Source of the DNA: Sanguibacter antarcticus
GTDB lineage: Bacteria > Actinomycetota > Actinomycetes > Actinomycetales > Cellulomonadaceae
DNA length: 64,000 nucleotides
Assembly: GCF_002564005.1 (NCBI RefSeq)
Contig: NZ_PDJG01000001.1
Location: 1 to 64,000 of the forward strand
Reading direction: 5' to 3'
The position numbers were made by a program, and so were the translations under genes. This document shows positions 45,238-54,035 of the stretch, piece by piece (within the stretch, counting starts at the first letter, position 1; each line of letters begins with the position of its first letter). Below the pieces are notes generated by a model that searched no databases, was not told the DNA's origin, and saw only the letters and a list, made by a program, of their open reading frames with translations.

Positions 45238-46098
45238 ATGGGTCTCTCGATCAACCAGAACATCGCGGCAGTCAACTCCTACCGCAACCTGTCCAACACG
45301 CAGAACGACCTGTCGAAGTCGCTGGAGAAGCTCTCCTCCGGTTTCCGCATCAACCGTGCGGCGGACGACGCTGCTGGTCTGGCGATCTCTGAGGGTCTGC
45401 GTTCGCAGGTCGGTGGCCTCAAGGTTGCCGCTCGTAACGCTCAGGACGGCATCTCGGTCGTGCAGACCGCAGAAGGCGCACTGACCGAGGTTCACGCGAT
45501 CCTCCAGCGCGTGCGCGACCTGTCGGTCCAGGGTGCTAACGACTCCAACAGCGCCGAAGCCCGCACCAACATCGAGACCGAGATCACGAGCCTCGGCACC
45601 GAGCTCGACCGCATCTCCGAGTCGACCAACTTCAACGGCACGAAGCTCCTCAACGGTGGCACCAGCGGTGCAGCGTCCACCGCTACGGTCTCCCTGGCGT
45701 TCCAGGTCGGCGCCGACGGCGACGCGAACAGCACCATCACGGTCGACATCTCCAACGTGGCCTCCATCGTCTCCGGGATCAAGGACCTCAAGGTCTCCGG
45801 TGGCACGAGCGCCAACCTCACCGCACAGGACTCGATCAACGCTGTCGACACCGCGATCGAGGCGATCTCGACCACGCGTGCCGGACTCGGTGCGATGCAG
45901 AACCGCCTCGAGCACACCATCAAGAACGTCAACGTCGCGGTCGAGAACCTCTCCGCGTCCGAGAGCCGGATCCGCGACACGGACATGGCGCAGGAGATGG
46001 TGTCCTTCACCCGCGCGCAGATCCTCTCCCAGGCCGGCACCGCGATGCTCGCCCAGGCCAACCAGATCCCCCAGGGCGTCCTCTCGCTCCTGCGCTGA
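45238..46098 (+). CDS. fliC: Flagellin 2
   Basis: This 286-aa flagellin has the same D0/D1 ends as flagellin 1. The middle carries a short insertion (NGGTSGAASTATVSLAFQV) and a GGTSANLTAQ loop. The first 380 bases or so of coding sequence and the untranslated leader are almost identical to flagellin 1, while the centre has diverged. This suggests gene conversion keeps the ends alike. Confidence 0.97.
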   Translation: MGLSINQNIAAVNSYRNLSNTQNDLSKSLEKLSSGFRINRAADDAAGLAISEGLRSQVGGLKVAARNAQDGISVVQTAEGALTEVHAILQRVRDLSVQGANDSNSAEARTNIETEITSLGTELDRISESTNFNGTKLLNGGTSGAASTATVSLAFQVGADGDANSTITVDISNVASIVSGIKDLKVSGGTSANLTAQDSINAVDTAIEAISTTRAGLGAMQNRLEHTIKNVNVAVENLSASESRIRDTDMAQEMVSFTRAQILSQAGTAMLAQANQIPQGVLSLLR

Positions 46099-46132
46099 TC
46101 ATCTCAGCGTCTGATCGGCTGACAGGTCGATG

Positions 46133-46169
46133 ACGTGTGGCCCCGCCGTGACCCGGCGGGGCCACACGT
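46133..46169 (+). terminator. Terminator of flagellin gene 2
   Basis: Same perfect 16-bp stem and TGACC loop as after flagellin gene 1. Confidence 0.88.
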
Positions 46170-46243
46170 GCGTCTGACCGACGACCAACGGTCTGTGACC
46201 TCGTACCGATCTGGAAGTCAAAAAAGTTGGTCGCCAAAAATCC

Positions 46244-46269
46244 TTCATGCCTGTCGGCGGTTGCCGATA
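46244..46269 (+). promoter_or_regulatory. FliA-type promoter of flagellin gene 3
   Basis: TTCAT 46244-46248, 15 bases, CCGATA 46264-46269. The AAAAATCC just upstream is more A-rich than in the other copies. Confidence 0.78.
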
Positions 46270-46330
46270 GGGACTGTGGCAGCCCACGGACGGGCACCGC
46301 ACTCGGCCCCACTCACGGAAGAAGTTCATC

Positions 46331-47155
46331 ATGGGTCTCTCGATCAACCAGAACATCGCGGCAGTCAACTCCTACCGCAACCTGTCCAACACGCAGAATG
46401 ACCTGTCGAAGTCGCTGGAGAAGCTCTCCTCCGGTTTCCGCATCAACCGTGCGGCGGACGACGCTGCTGGTCTGGCGATCTCTGAGGGTCTGCGTTCGCA
46501 GGTCGGTGGCCTCAAGGTTGCCGCTCGTAACGCTCAGGACGGCATCTCGGTCGTGCAGACCGCTGAAGGCGCACTGACCGAGGTTCACGCGATCCTCCAG
46601 CGCGTGCGCGACCTGTCGGTCCAGGGTGCTAACGACTCCAACAGCGCCGAAGCCCGCACCAACATCGAGACTGAGATCACGAGCCTCGGCACCGAGCTCA
46701 CTCGTATCGCCGACTCGACGAACTTCAACGGCACGAAGCTGCTCGACGGCTCCAAGGGCACGCTCGCGTTCCAGGTCGGCGCCGACGGCGACACGAACAG
46801 CACCATCACCGTGACGCTCGACAACGTCAAGTCCACGGTCGCCGGTATCGCTGCGCTCAAGGTCACCGACAACACGACCGCTCAGGCGTCGATCAACGCT
46901 GTCGACACCGCGATCGAGGCGATCTCGACCACGCGTGCCGGACTCGGTGCGATGCAGAACCGCCTCGAGCACACCATCAAGAACGTCAACGTCGCGGTCG
47001 AGAACCTCTCCGCGTCCGAGAGCCGGATCCGCGACACGGACATGGCGCAGGAGATGGTGTCCTTCACCCGCGCGCAGATCCTCTCCCAGGCCGGCACCGC
47101 GATGCTCGCCCAGGCCAACCAGATCCCCCAGGGCGTCCTCTCGCTCCTGCGCTGA
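46331..47155 (+). CDS. fliC: Flagellin 3
   Basis: The shortest of the three (274 aa), with conserved ends and a reduced middle (GSKGTLAFQVGADGDTNSTI, then KVTDNTTAQASINAV). It lacks the shared terminator of genes 1 and 2 and is followed by a different hairpin before fliD. Confidence 0.97.
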   Translation: MGLSINQNIAAVNSYRNLSNTQNDLSKSLEKLSSGFRINRAADDAAGLAISEGLRSQVGGLKVAARNAQDGISVVQTAEGALTEVHAILQRVRDLSVQGANDSNSAEARTNIETEITSLGTELTRIADSTNFNGTKLLDGSKGTLAFQVGADGDTNSTITVTLDNVKSTVAGIAALKVTDNTTAQASINAVDTAIEAISTTRAGLGAMQNRLEHTIKNVNVAVENLSASESRIRDTDMAQEMVSFTRAQILSQAGTAMLAQANQIPQGVLSLLR

Positions 47156-47213
47156 TCAGGTCCCTGACTGAGCCGAGAGACTCGGCACAGAGGTAGCAGG
47201 ACCGCAGCATCGG

Positions 47214-47249
47214 CCGGCGGTGGTGGGACAACCGTCCCCCCACCGCCGG
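47214..47249 (+). terminator. Hairpin between flagellin gene 3 and fliD
   Basis: CCGGCGGTGG at 47214-47223 pairs with CCACCGCCGG at 47240-47249, with further G-C pairing inside. No clear FliA-type motif follows before fliD, so read-through may supply fliD transcript. Confidence 0.65.
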
Positions 47250-47311
47250 TCGGCATTCCGGAGCCGCGCGGCACGCGGCACGCACAGCACGTCAGAGGGC
47301 AGGAGAGCGTC

Positions 47312-48700
47312 ATGGCATCGTTCGGTATCGACGGGCTCGTCAGCGGTCTGGACACGACCTCGCTCATCACACAGCTCATGGCTGTCGAGGCCGCACCTCA
47401 GACGCTGCTCAAGGCGAAGGTGTCGACCACCCAGACGTTCATCTCGACCCTCCAAGGCCTCAACACGCGGGTATCTTCCCTCGCCGACGCAGCCACGACG
47501 GCCACGAAGACCGCGTCCTGGTCCGCTGTCAAGGCGTCGACCACCGGAACATCAGCGACCGCGACCGCCTCCAGCACCGCGCAGGCCTCCTCGTTGACCT
47601 TCACCGTCGACAAGCTGGCCAAGGCGCAGACCTCCGTCACCGGGAACGTCACCTCCCTCGCAGACCTCTTCGGCGGCACCGTCCCTTCGAGCGTCACCAT
47701 CGCCAAAGGATCGGCCGACGCCACAGCCACGGCCACCGTCGTTGACCTGACGGGCGTCACCGACCTCGCCGGCTTTGCCGCGAAGCTCAACTCTGCCGGG
47801 GTCGGCATCAGCGCGAGCGTCGTGAAGATCTCTGCGACCGAGTCGCGACTCCAGCTGACCGGCTCGGGCAGCGGCGACGAGGCGGCGTTCGAGCTCCACT
47901 CAGGCACCGTCGCCGAGGCAGACATCCAGGCAGGCACCGCACCCGCCGCGCTCATCAAGCGCAGCGACGCGATCATCGCCGCGAGCGACGCGCAGATCAC
48001 GCTGTGGGGCAGCCAGCCGGTCAAGTCCGCGACGAACACCTTCTCAGACGTCCTCACAGGCGTCGACATCACCGTCTCTGCGGTGGACGCGACCTCGACG
48101 ACGGTCACCGTCGCACGCGACGACACCGCATTGACGAAGCTGGCTTCAGACCTCGTGGGCGCTCTCGGCGTCGTGCTCTCCGAGATCAAGTCACGCACGG
48201 CCACGACGACGACGACCGCGAGCGACGGCGGGAGCGTCATCACCGCGGGGATCCTCGGTGGCGACAGCGCGACGCGCTCGCTCAACCAGGCGATCATCAC
48301 CGCGGCGTCCTACCCTGTCGACGGCACATCGCCGTCCGAGGTCGGCATCATCCTCAGCCGGGACGGGACGTTCAGCTTCGACGAGACCGTGTTCGCTGCC
48401 GCGATGGCGGCGGACCCGGCCAAGGTGCAGAAGATCATCAGCGGCCTCGCCGAGAGGGTCGAGGGCGTCGCGACGAGCGCGTCAGACTCGATCGACGGCA
48501 CGCTCACCCTGAAGATCACGAACCAGCAGAGCTTCAGCAAGGACCTCTCCACCCAGGTGGACGACTGGGACCGCCGCCTCGCCACACGCAAAGAGGGACT
48601 GCAGGCGACCTACGCGGCGCTCGAGGTGTCGCTCAGCGCGCTCAACGCACAGTCCTCGTGGCTCACCAGCTCGCTCGCATCACTGTCCACGTGGAGCTAG
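47312..48700 (+). CDS. fliD: Flagellar filament cap protein FliD
   Basis: This caps the growing filament and folds flagellin at the tip. It is 462 aa, with the FliD start MASFGIDGLVSGLDTTSLIT followed by QLMAVEAAPQTLLKAKV. The C-terminal FliD_C part is LSRDGTFSFDETVFAAAMAA through QVDDWDRRLATRKEGLQATY. GGCAGGAG precedes ATG 47312. Confidence 0.95.
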   Translation: MASFGIDGLVSGLDTTSLITQLMAVEAAPQTLLKAKVSTTQTFISTLQGLNTRVSSLADAATTATKTASWSAVKASTTGTSATATASSTAQASSLTFTVDKLAKAQTSVTGNVTSLADLFGGTVPSSVTIAKGSADATATATVVDLTGVTDLAGFAAKLNSAGVGISASVVKISATESRLQLTGSGSGDEAAFELHSGTVAEADIQAGTAPAALIKRSDAIIAASDAQITLWGSQPVKSATNTFSDVLTGVDITVSAVDATSTTVTVARDDTALTKLASDLVGALGVVLSEIKSRTATTTTTASDGGSVITAGILGGDSATRSLNQAIITAASYPVDGTSPSEVGIILSRDGTFSFDETVFAAAMAADPAKVQKIISGLAERVEGVATSASDSIDGTLTLKITNQQSFSKDLSTQVDDWDRRLATRKEGLQATYAALEVSLSALNAQSSWLTSSLASLSTWS

Positions 48701-48707
48701 CGAAAGC

Positions 48708-48734
48708 CTCACACCAGCGTGGTCGCCGTCGATA
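48708..48734 (+). promoter_or_regulatory. FliA-type promoter for fliS
   Basis: CTCAC 48708-48712, 16 bases, TCGATA 48729-48734. The predicted start of transcription falls within a few bases of the fliS ATG at 48743. Confidence 0.5.
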
Positions 48735-48742
48735 GGTCGGGT

Positions 48743-49201
48743 ATGAGCCAGCAGATGAACTCCGACGCCCAGCGCGCGCAGTTTCTCAATGACACGGTCC
48801 TCAGCGCGAGCCCCGCTCGCCTCCTGACGATGCTCTACGACCGGCTGGTGCTCGACCTCGACCGAGGGATGAAAGCACAGGTCGCCGGGGACGTCGCCGA
48901 GGCGAACTCTCGGCTCACGCACGCACAGGACATCGTCGCTGAGCTCATCGTCACTCTCGACGTCGACGCGTGGGAGGGTGGCCCGGGGCTCAAGGGCTTG
49001 TACTCCCACCTTCTCAACGAGCTGGTCCAGGCGAACATCAGCAACGACCCTGTCCGGACCGCCGCGTGCCGCTCGATCGTCGACCCTCTGCGGATGGCCT
49101 GGCACGAGGCGGCAGGCGGCCTCGCACAGGAGGCCGCCCAGAACGTGCCGGTCGGCGCAGGGAGCATCTCGGCCGGGAGCGGGTTCCTCGGTGTCGGCTG
49201 A
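48743..49201 (+). CDS. fliS: Flagellin export chaperone FliS
   Basis: FliS binds newly made flagellin and prevents early polymerisation. The 152 residues begin MSQQMNSDAQRAQFLNDTVL with SASPARLLTMLYDRLVLDLD, the family core. An upstream in-frame ATG at 48719 falls inside the promoter, so 48743 is preferred. There is no ribosome binding site, and with a start of transcription near 48741 the message may be leaderless. The stop overlaps the next gene. Confidence 0.92.
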   Translation: MSQQMNSDAQRAQFLNDTVLSASPARLLTMLYDRLVLDLDRGMKAQVAGDVAEANSRLTHAQDIVAELIVTLDVDAWEGGPGLKGLYSHLLNELVQANISNDPVRTAACRSIVDPLRMAWHEAAGGLAQEAAQNVPVGAGSISAGSGFLGVG

Positions 49202-49538
49202 CCAGCCCCGCTCGGAGCCCACACCGTGGATCGACGCATGGTCGGCAGCGCTCGACGGGTTCGAGATGAGCCTCGCCGAGGCGGAAGATCTGGTCTCGAC
49301 CGGTCACCTCATCGACTCGGCCTTCGAGTCCGCGAACCTCGCGTGGAGCCCGCCGACGGACCTCGGTCCGTTGCCGCCGGCGCTCAAGGACCGGGCGACG
49401 GCGATCCTCGACCGTCAGCTCGAGATGGCCTCGCGTCTTGCTGAGGCGGCCCGTTCTGCACGGCAGCACCTGACCGTGGTGGACAACCTTCGCGATCGGC
49501 GACCGTCCGTCCCGGTGTATATCGACCTCGTTGGTTGA
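49191..49538 (+). CDS. Small helical protein after fliS, possible FliT-like chaperone
   Basis: GTG 49191 overlaps the end of fliS. The 115-residue product (WIDAWSAALDGFEMSLAEAE, then ALKDRATAILDRQLEMASRL) is mostly helical and soluble. Position right after fliS is where fliT occurs in other bacteria, and the size fits, but I see no sequence feature that proves it. It ends before the flgB promoter. Confidence 0.7.
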   Translation: MSADQPRSEPTPWIDAWSAALDGFEMSLAEAEDLVSTGHLIDSAFESANLAWSPPTDLGPLPPALKDRATAILDRQLEMASRLAEAARSARQHLTVVDNLRDRRPSVPVYIDLVG

Positions 49539-49589
49539 TATGCCCGGGTGAAAAGGACCCGGAGCGCGAACTACTGGGGCATTGAACCT

Positions 49590-49616
49590 CTTATGAGGGG
49601 CCTCGCACGACCGATA
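49590..49616 (+). promoter_or_regulatory. FliA-type promoter for the flgB operon
   Basis: CTTAT 49590-49594, 16 bases, CCGATA 49611-49616, about 75 bases before flgB. The -35 part is one base off the CTCAT form. Confidence 0.6.
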
Positions 49617-49691
49617 GAGAAATCGAGCCAGGAAGGCTCGAGCATCAGGCCACGGATCGGCCGCACCATTCACTTACCTGTAGGGGTTGGC

Positions 49692-50033
49692 GTGTTCGAT
49701 TCTGTGGCCTTTGTCGCGCTCAACAGCGCGCTCGACGGACTTGCTCTCCGTCAGCGAGTGATCGCCAACAACGTGGCGAACATCAACACGCCCAACTACC
49801 TCGCGGGCAAGGTCTCGTTCGAGAAAGAGCTGGAGACCGCGGTGTCTCGCGGCGACGGGGCGGTCACCGCGACCGAGGCCCGCTCCCTGGAGCCCACCCG
49901 GACCGACGGCAACAACGTCAACCTCGACGAGGAGACGCTGCTCAACGTCGACACCAACCTGCGCTACCAGCTGGCGACCCAAGCGGTCGACGGCACCTTC
50001 TCGTCCCTGCGGACCGCGATGAGGACCAGCTGA
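49692..50033 (+). CDS. flgB: Flagellar basal-body rod protein FlgB
   Basis: This proximal rod subunit is exported through the flagellar machinery. GTG 49692 gives 113 residues, the normal size, starting MFDSVAFVALNSALDGLALR followed by QRVIANNVANINTPNYLAGK, the rod-protein motif. The frame continues upstream through the promoter, so earlier starts are unlikely. It shares its last base with the flgC ATG. Confidence 0.93.
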   Translation: MFDSVAFVALNSALDGLALRQRVIANNVANINTPNYLAGKVSFEKELETAVSRGDGAVTATEARSLEPTRTDGNNVNLDEETLLNVDTNLRYQLATQAVDGTFSSLRTAMRTS

Positions 50034-50437
50034 TGACGACCTTCGGAGCAATCGGGATCGCCTCGACAGGCATGACCGTCAACCGCAAGTGGCTCGACGC
50101 CGTGAGCGACAACCTCGCGAACATGAGCACCGTGACCGCGACCAGCGAAGACGCGTTCCAGGCCCGGTACGTCGTGGCCAGCGCCGTCGGCTACCCGGAG
50201 AACGGCCAGGGCGTCCAGGTCGCCGGCGTCGAGCTCGGCAGCGCCGAGGGCCGCATGGTCTACGAGCCCGAGCACCCGCTCGCCGACGCCGAGGGCTACG
50301 TGAAGTACCCCGACATCGACATGTCGAGCCAGATGACCCAGATGATCATGGCGCAGCGTGGCTACCAGGCCAACGCTGCCGTGGTCGACCGCGCCAAGGC
50401 CACCTACGAGGCCGCACTCCAGATCGGACGTAACTGA
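50033..50437 (+). CDS. flgC: Flagellar basal-body rod protein FlgC
   Basis: This rod subunit is 134 aa, with AIGIASTGMTVNRKWLDAVS and DNLANMSTVTATSEDAFQAR near the N-terminus and the C-terminal MTQMIMAQRGYQANAAVVDR helix common to rod proteins. Start and stop each overlap a neighbour by one base (TGATG). Confidence 0.95.
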   Translation: MTTFGAIGIASTGMTVNRKWLDAVSDNLANMSTVTATSEDAFQARYVVASAVGYPENGQGVQVAGVELGSAEGRMVYEPEHPLADAEGYVKYPDIDMSSQMTQMIMAQRGYQANAAVVDRAKATYEAALQIGRN

Positions 50438-50766
50438 TGAGCATCCCCGCACTGGAGAGCGTGAGCGCGCTGAGCTCGCTCGGCTCCGTCTCCCCGACCG
50501 GTTACATCGACCCGACCGAGGGCGGCGGGAGCACCGGGTCCGCGTCCGGAGCGTTCGGCGGTGTCCTCGCCGACGCGGTGACGAACCTCCAGGGGCTCCA
50601 GACGAAGGCGAACGACCTCGCGGTCCAGGCCGTCACCGGTGACCTCGACGACATCCACGACTACACGATCGCGGCGAGCGAGGCGAAGGTCACCCTCGAG
50701 CTCACCGCAGCGATCCGCAACAAGGCTGTCGACGCGTTCAGCGAGATCATGCGGATGCAGGCCTGA
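50437..50766 (+). CDS. fliE: Flagellar hook-basal body protein FliE
   Basis: FliE joins the MS ring to the rod. The 109-residue protein has the FliE C-terminal pattern: FGGVLADAVTNLQGLQTKAN, DDIHDYTIAASEAKVTLELT and AIRNKAVDAFSEIMRMQA. It is coupled on both sides by TGATG overlaps. Confidence 0.93.
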   Translation: MSIPALESVSALSSLGSVSPTGYIDPTEGGGSTGSASGAFGGVLADAVTNLQGLQTKANDLAVQAVTGDLDDIHDYTIAASEAKVTLELTAAIRNKAVDAFSEIMRMQA

Positions 50767-52367
50767 TGCCCGCCCAGATCACGTCGGCGTTCGGCCGTCT
50801 CACCACCTCGATCCGTGAGTTCACCGTCGCGCAGCGCACGCTCGCGCTCATCGGTGCGGCTGTCCTCGTCGTCGGCATCATCGCGCTGAGCACGTGGTTC
50901 ACGAAGCCGCAGTTCTCCCCGCTGTACACAGACCTGGCGCCGGCGGACGCGAGCGTCATCGTCGACCAGCTCACCGCACAGGGTGTGGCGTACGAGCTGA
51001 CCAACGGTGGCTCGACCGTCATGGTTCCCACCGACGCGGTGTACGACATGCGCCTCAAGGTCGCCGCGAGCGGCATCTCGCCCACGAGCGACGGCGGCTA
51101 CTCGCTGCTCGACGACATGGGCATGACGTCCTCGGAGTTCCAGCAGGACGTCACCTACAAGCGGGCGCTCGAGGGAGAGCTCGCGAAGACGGTCTCGGCG
51201 ATGTCCGGGGTCGAGGTCGCGACGGTGAAGCTCGCCATCCCCGAGGACACGGTGTTCGTCTCCGAGACTGCTGACCCGACCGCCTCGGTCTTCATCCAGG
51301 CGTCGTCCGGCATGACGCTCTCCGACGACCAGGTGCAGTCGGTCGTCAACCTCGTCTCCGCGAGCGTCGAGGGCATGAAGCCCACCGACGTCGCGGTCAT
51401 CGACTCGACCGGCGCCGTCCTCTCGGCTGTCGGCACCGGGACGTCCGGCACGGGCTCGAGCAAGCAGACCCTCGCCTACGAAGACCGCGTCGCGGCGTCG
51501 ATCCAGTCGATGCTCGACCCGATCCTCGGCCCCGGCAAGGCGGTCGTCTCCGTGACGGCCGACCTCGACTACGACGCGACCGAGAGCACGCAGGAGACCT
51601 TCACCGCCACGGACGGGGTCCCCGCGCTCATCGAGAAGAACACCCTCGAGGAGTACACGGGCGACAACACGGCAGCGACCGGCGTGCTCGGCCCCGACAA
51701 CATCGCGGTCCCCGAGGGCGACGGCACCGGAGACGGGGCCTACCGCAACGAGACCTCCGAGTCGAACAACGCGGTCGACAAGCTGACGACGCACACGGTC
51801 GCTGCACCGGGCACGGTCCGCCGGCAGTCTGTCTCGGTGGCCGTCGACCAGACGGCAGCCGCTGCGATCGACCTCGCCACGCTCGAGACCATGGTCGGTT
51901 CGGCCGCCGGGATCGACGCGACACGCGGTGACGTCGTCACCGTCTCCCGGATGCAGTTCGACACGACCGGTGCGGTCGCGGCGCAGGAGGCTCTCGCGGC
52001 TGCCGCCGCAGACCAGGTCGCCGCCGCCGAGGCGCTCCAGCTCCGCAACATCATCATCGCGGCAGCAGTCTTCGTCGCCCTCGTCATCCTCGGGATCGTC
52101 CTCGCGCTGCGCAAGCGGCGCAGGGGAGACCCGCGCGAGGCCGTCGACCTCGGCGAGCTCACGCGTCTCGACGACGCCCGTGCTCTCGAGGCTGCGCAGA
52201 TCGCGCACGACGAGATGCTCGCGCTCGCTGAGGTGCCTGAGGTCCCGGACCCCACCCAGATCGCGATCGAGCGCAAGCGCAGCGACGTCGCGGCCCTCGT
52301 CGACGACCAGCCCGAGCAGGTCGCTGAGCTGCTCCGCGGCTGGATGGACGCGAAGGCCAACGCATGA
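50766..52367 (+). CDS. fliF: Flagellar MS-ring protein FliF
   Basis: This membrane ring is the base of the motor. The 533-residue protein has TM1 about 22-43 (TLALIGAAVLVVGIIALSTW), ring-building domains (PLYTDLAPADASVIVDQL-like, DDMGMTSSEFQQDVTYKRAL) and TM2 about 417-440 (NIIIAAAVFVALVILGIVLA). The cytosolic tail ends DDQPEQVAELLRGWM, the FliG-binding segment. fliG overlaps by four bases. Confidence 0.96.
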   Translation: MPAQITSAFGRLTTSIREFTVAQRTLALIGAAVLVVGIIALSTWFTKPQFSPLYTDLAPADASVIVDQLTAQGVAYELTNGGSTVMVPTDAVYDMRLKVAASGISPTSDGGYSLLDDMGMTSSEFQQDVTYKRALEGELAKTVSAMSGVEVATVKLAIPEDTVFVSETADPTASVFIQASSGMTLSDDQVQSVVNLVSASVEGMKPTDVAVIDSTGAVLSAVGTGTSGTGSSKQTLAYEDRVAASIQSMLDPILGPGKAVVSVTADLDYDATESTQETFTATDGVPALIEKNTLEEYTGDNTAATGVLGPDNIAVPEGDGTGDGAYRNETSESNNAVDKLTTHTVAAPGTVRRQSVSVAVDQTAAAAIDLATLETMVGSAAGIDATRGDVVTVSRMQFDTTGAVAAQEALAAAAADQVAAAEALQLRNIIIAAAVFVALVILGIVLALRKRRRGDPREAVDLGELTRLDDARALEAAQIAHDEMLALAEVPEVPDPTQIAIERKRSDVAALVDDQPEQVAELLRGWMDAKANA

Positions 52368-53377
52368 GCACTGCGATCTTGAGCGGCACGCAGAAAGCCG
52401 CCCTCGTCCTCATGCAGATCGGACGAGACCGCGCCGCGAAGATCATGTCGCGGCTGGACGAGACTGCTGTCGAGGAGCTCACCGCGGAGATCTTGCGGAT
52501 GGAGCGCGTCGACCGCGACGTCGCCGACGGTGTCATCTCCGAGTTCCACCAGATCACCATCGGCGGCGGCACGAGCATCAGCAACGGTGGCCTCGGCTAC
52601 GCGCAGCAGCTGCTCGAGGCGACCATGGGGACCGACCGCGCGCAGACGATGCTCGACCGCCTCGCGACATCGATGGCCGGTCAGCCCTTCGAGTTCCTCC
52701 AGCAGGCGGACGCCCGCCAGATCCTCGCTCTCCTCAGCGGTGAGCACCCGCAGACGATCGCTCTCGTGCTCGCCCACCTGCGGCCCGAGCACGGTGCCGC
52801 GATCCTCGCGGGGCTGCCGCCGCAGTCGCAGGCCGAGATCGCGCACCGCATCGCTCTCATGGAGCGAGCGGCCCCGGACGTCGTGACGATCATCGCGGAC
52901 GCCCTGCGTCGCAAGGCCTCCGCGGTCCTCACCCCGCGCGAGACCTCCGCGATCGGTGGCCTCGACCCCTTGGTCGAGATCATCAACCGTGCCGACCCGG
53001 GCACCGAGAAGCTCATCCTCGAAGGTCTCGAGGCGCGTGACAGCGCCCTCGCCGAAGAGGTCCGCAGCCGCATGTTCGTCTTCGCCGACATCGTCCTCCT
53101 CGAGGACCGTGCCCTGCAGCTCGTGCTGCGCGGCGTCGAGTCGGCGAGCCTGGCGCTCGCGCTCAAGGGCGCCGGCCCCGGCCAGCGGGACGCCGTCCTG
53201 CGCAACCTGTCCGAGCGCGCCAGCGAGAACCTGCTCGAGGAGATCGACGTCCTCGGCTCGGTCCGCATGTCGCAGGTCGAGGAAGCCCGTGCGGCGATCG
53301 TCCAGGTCATCCGCAGGCTCGAGGAGAGCGGCCAGATCGTCATCCGCCGTGACGGGGAGGACGAATATGTCGACTGA
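52364..53377 (+). CDS. fliG: Flagellar motor switch protein FliG
   Basis: This rotor protein interacts with MotA. The 337 residues include the N-terminal FliF-binding domain (LSGTQKAALVLMQIGRDRAA), the middle domain with the EHPQ motif (SGEHPQTIALVLAHLRPEHG) and the C-terminal torque helix (LEEIDVLGSVRMSQVEEARA). Ordered between fliF and fliH as expected. Confidence 0.97.
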   Translation: MSTAILSGTQKAALVLMQIGRDRAAKIMSRLDETAVEELTAEILRMERVDRDVADGVISEFHQITIGGGTSISNGGLGYAQQLLEATMGTDRAQTMLDRLATSMAGQPFEFLQQADARQILALLSGEHPQTIALVLAHLRPEHGAAILAGLPPQSQAEIAHRIALMERAAPDVVTIIADALRRKASAVLTPRETSAIGGLDPLVEIINRADPGTEKLILEGLEARDSALAEEVRSRMFVFADIVLLEDRALQLVLRGVESASLALALKGAGPGQRDAVLRNLSERASENLLEEIDVLGSVRMSQVEEARAAIVQVIRRLEESGQIVIRRDGEDEYVD

Positions 53378-54035
53378 CACGTCAGCCTTCAGCGCGGCTC
53401 GTCTCACGGTCGTCACCGACGACCGCGTGCGCAGCGTCCAGGAGAGCGCACGCGTCTCCGGGTACGCGGCGGGGTTCGCCGCAGGCAGCCGGGCCGCCGC
53501 CGAGAGCACGCGACTCGTCCAGGAGCGTCTGCGCGACGAGGTCGCAGCGAGCGAGGCAGCACGCGACGCCGAGCACCGCGCCGCGGTCCTCACGCTCGAG
53601 CGAGCAGCCCGCGCTGCTCAGGAACGCCTCCTGCCTGTGCTCGACGACGCCCGCGACCTCCTGCACACGCTCGCGTTCGACCTGGCTCGTTCGGTCGTCG
53701 GGCACGATCTCGCTGACTCCCAGGCGTCCGCGCAGGGCGCGCTGCACCGCGCTCTCGCGGTCCCGCACGACGTCCGCATCCAGACGGTCCGCCTCCACCC
53801 GTCCGACCTCGCGATCCTGCGGGCGTCCGGGACGGACGCCGTCGACGGCATCGAGCTCGTCGCGGACCCCTCGCTCTCTCCGGGCGACGCGGTGAGCACG
53901 TTCGAGGGCGGCTACTTCGACGCCCGGATCCGGTCCTCCTTCGACCGCGCGCTGCGTGCTCTCGAGGAGTCCGCTGCCGCCTCGGCCGAGGCCCAGGCTC
54001 CGGTGCAGGGCGCCCGGGCCGGAGCGATCTCGTGA
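53367..54035 (+). CDS. fliH: Flagellar export ATPase regulator FliH
   Basis: FliH is the stator-like regulator of FliI. ATG 53367 follows GGGAGGA and overlaps fliG by 11 bases. The 222 residues include a region with GYAAGFAAGSRAAAEST (GxxxG-like repeats typical of FliH) and a C-terminal domain (VRLHPSDLAILRASGTDAVD, GDAVSTFEGGYFDARIRSSF). Position between fliG and fliI supports the call. Confidence 0.9.
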   Translation: MSTDTSAFSAARLTVVTDDRVRSVQESARVSGYAAGFAAGSRAAAESTRLVQERLRDEVAASEAARDAEHRAAVLTLERAARAAQERLLPVLDDARDLLHTLAFDLARSVVGHDLADSQASAQGALHRALAVPHDVRIQTVRLHPSDLAILRASGTDAVDGIELVADPSLSPGDAVSTFEGGYFDARIRSSFDRALRALEESAAASAEAQAPVQGARAGAIS

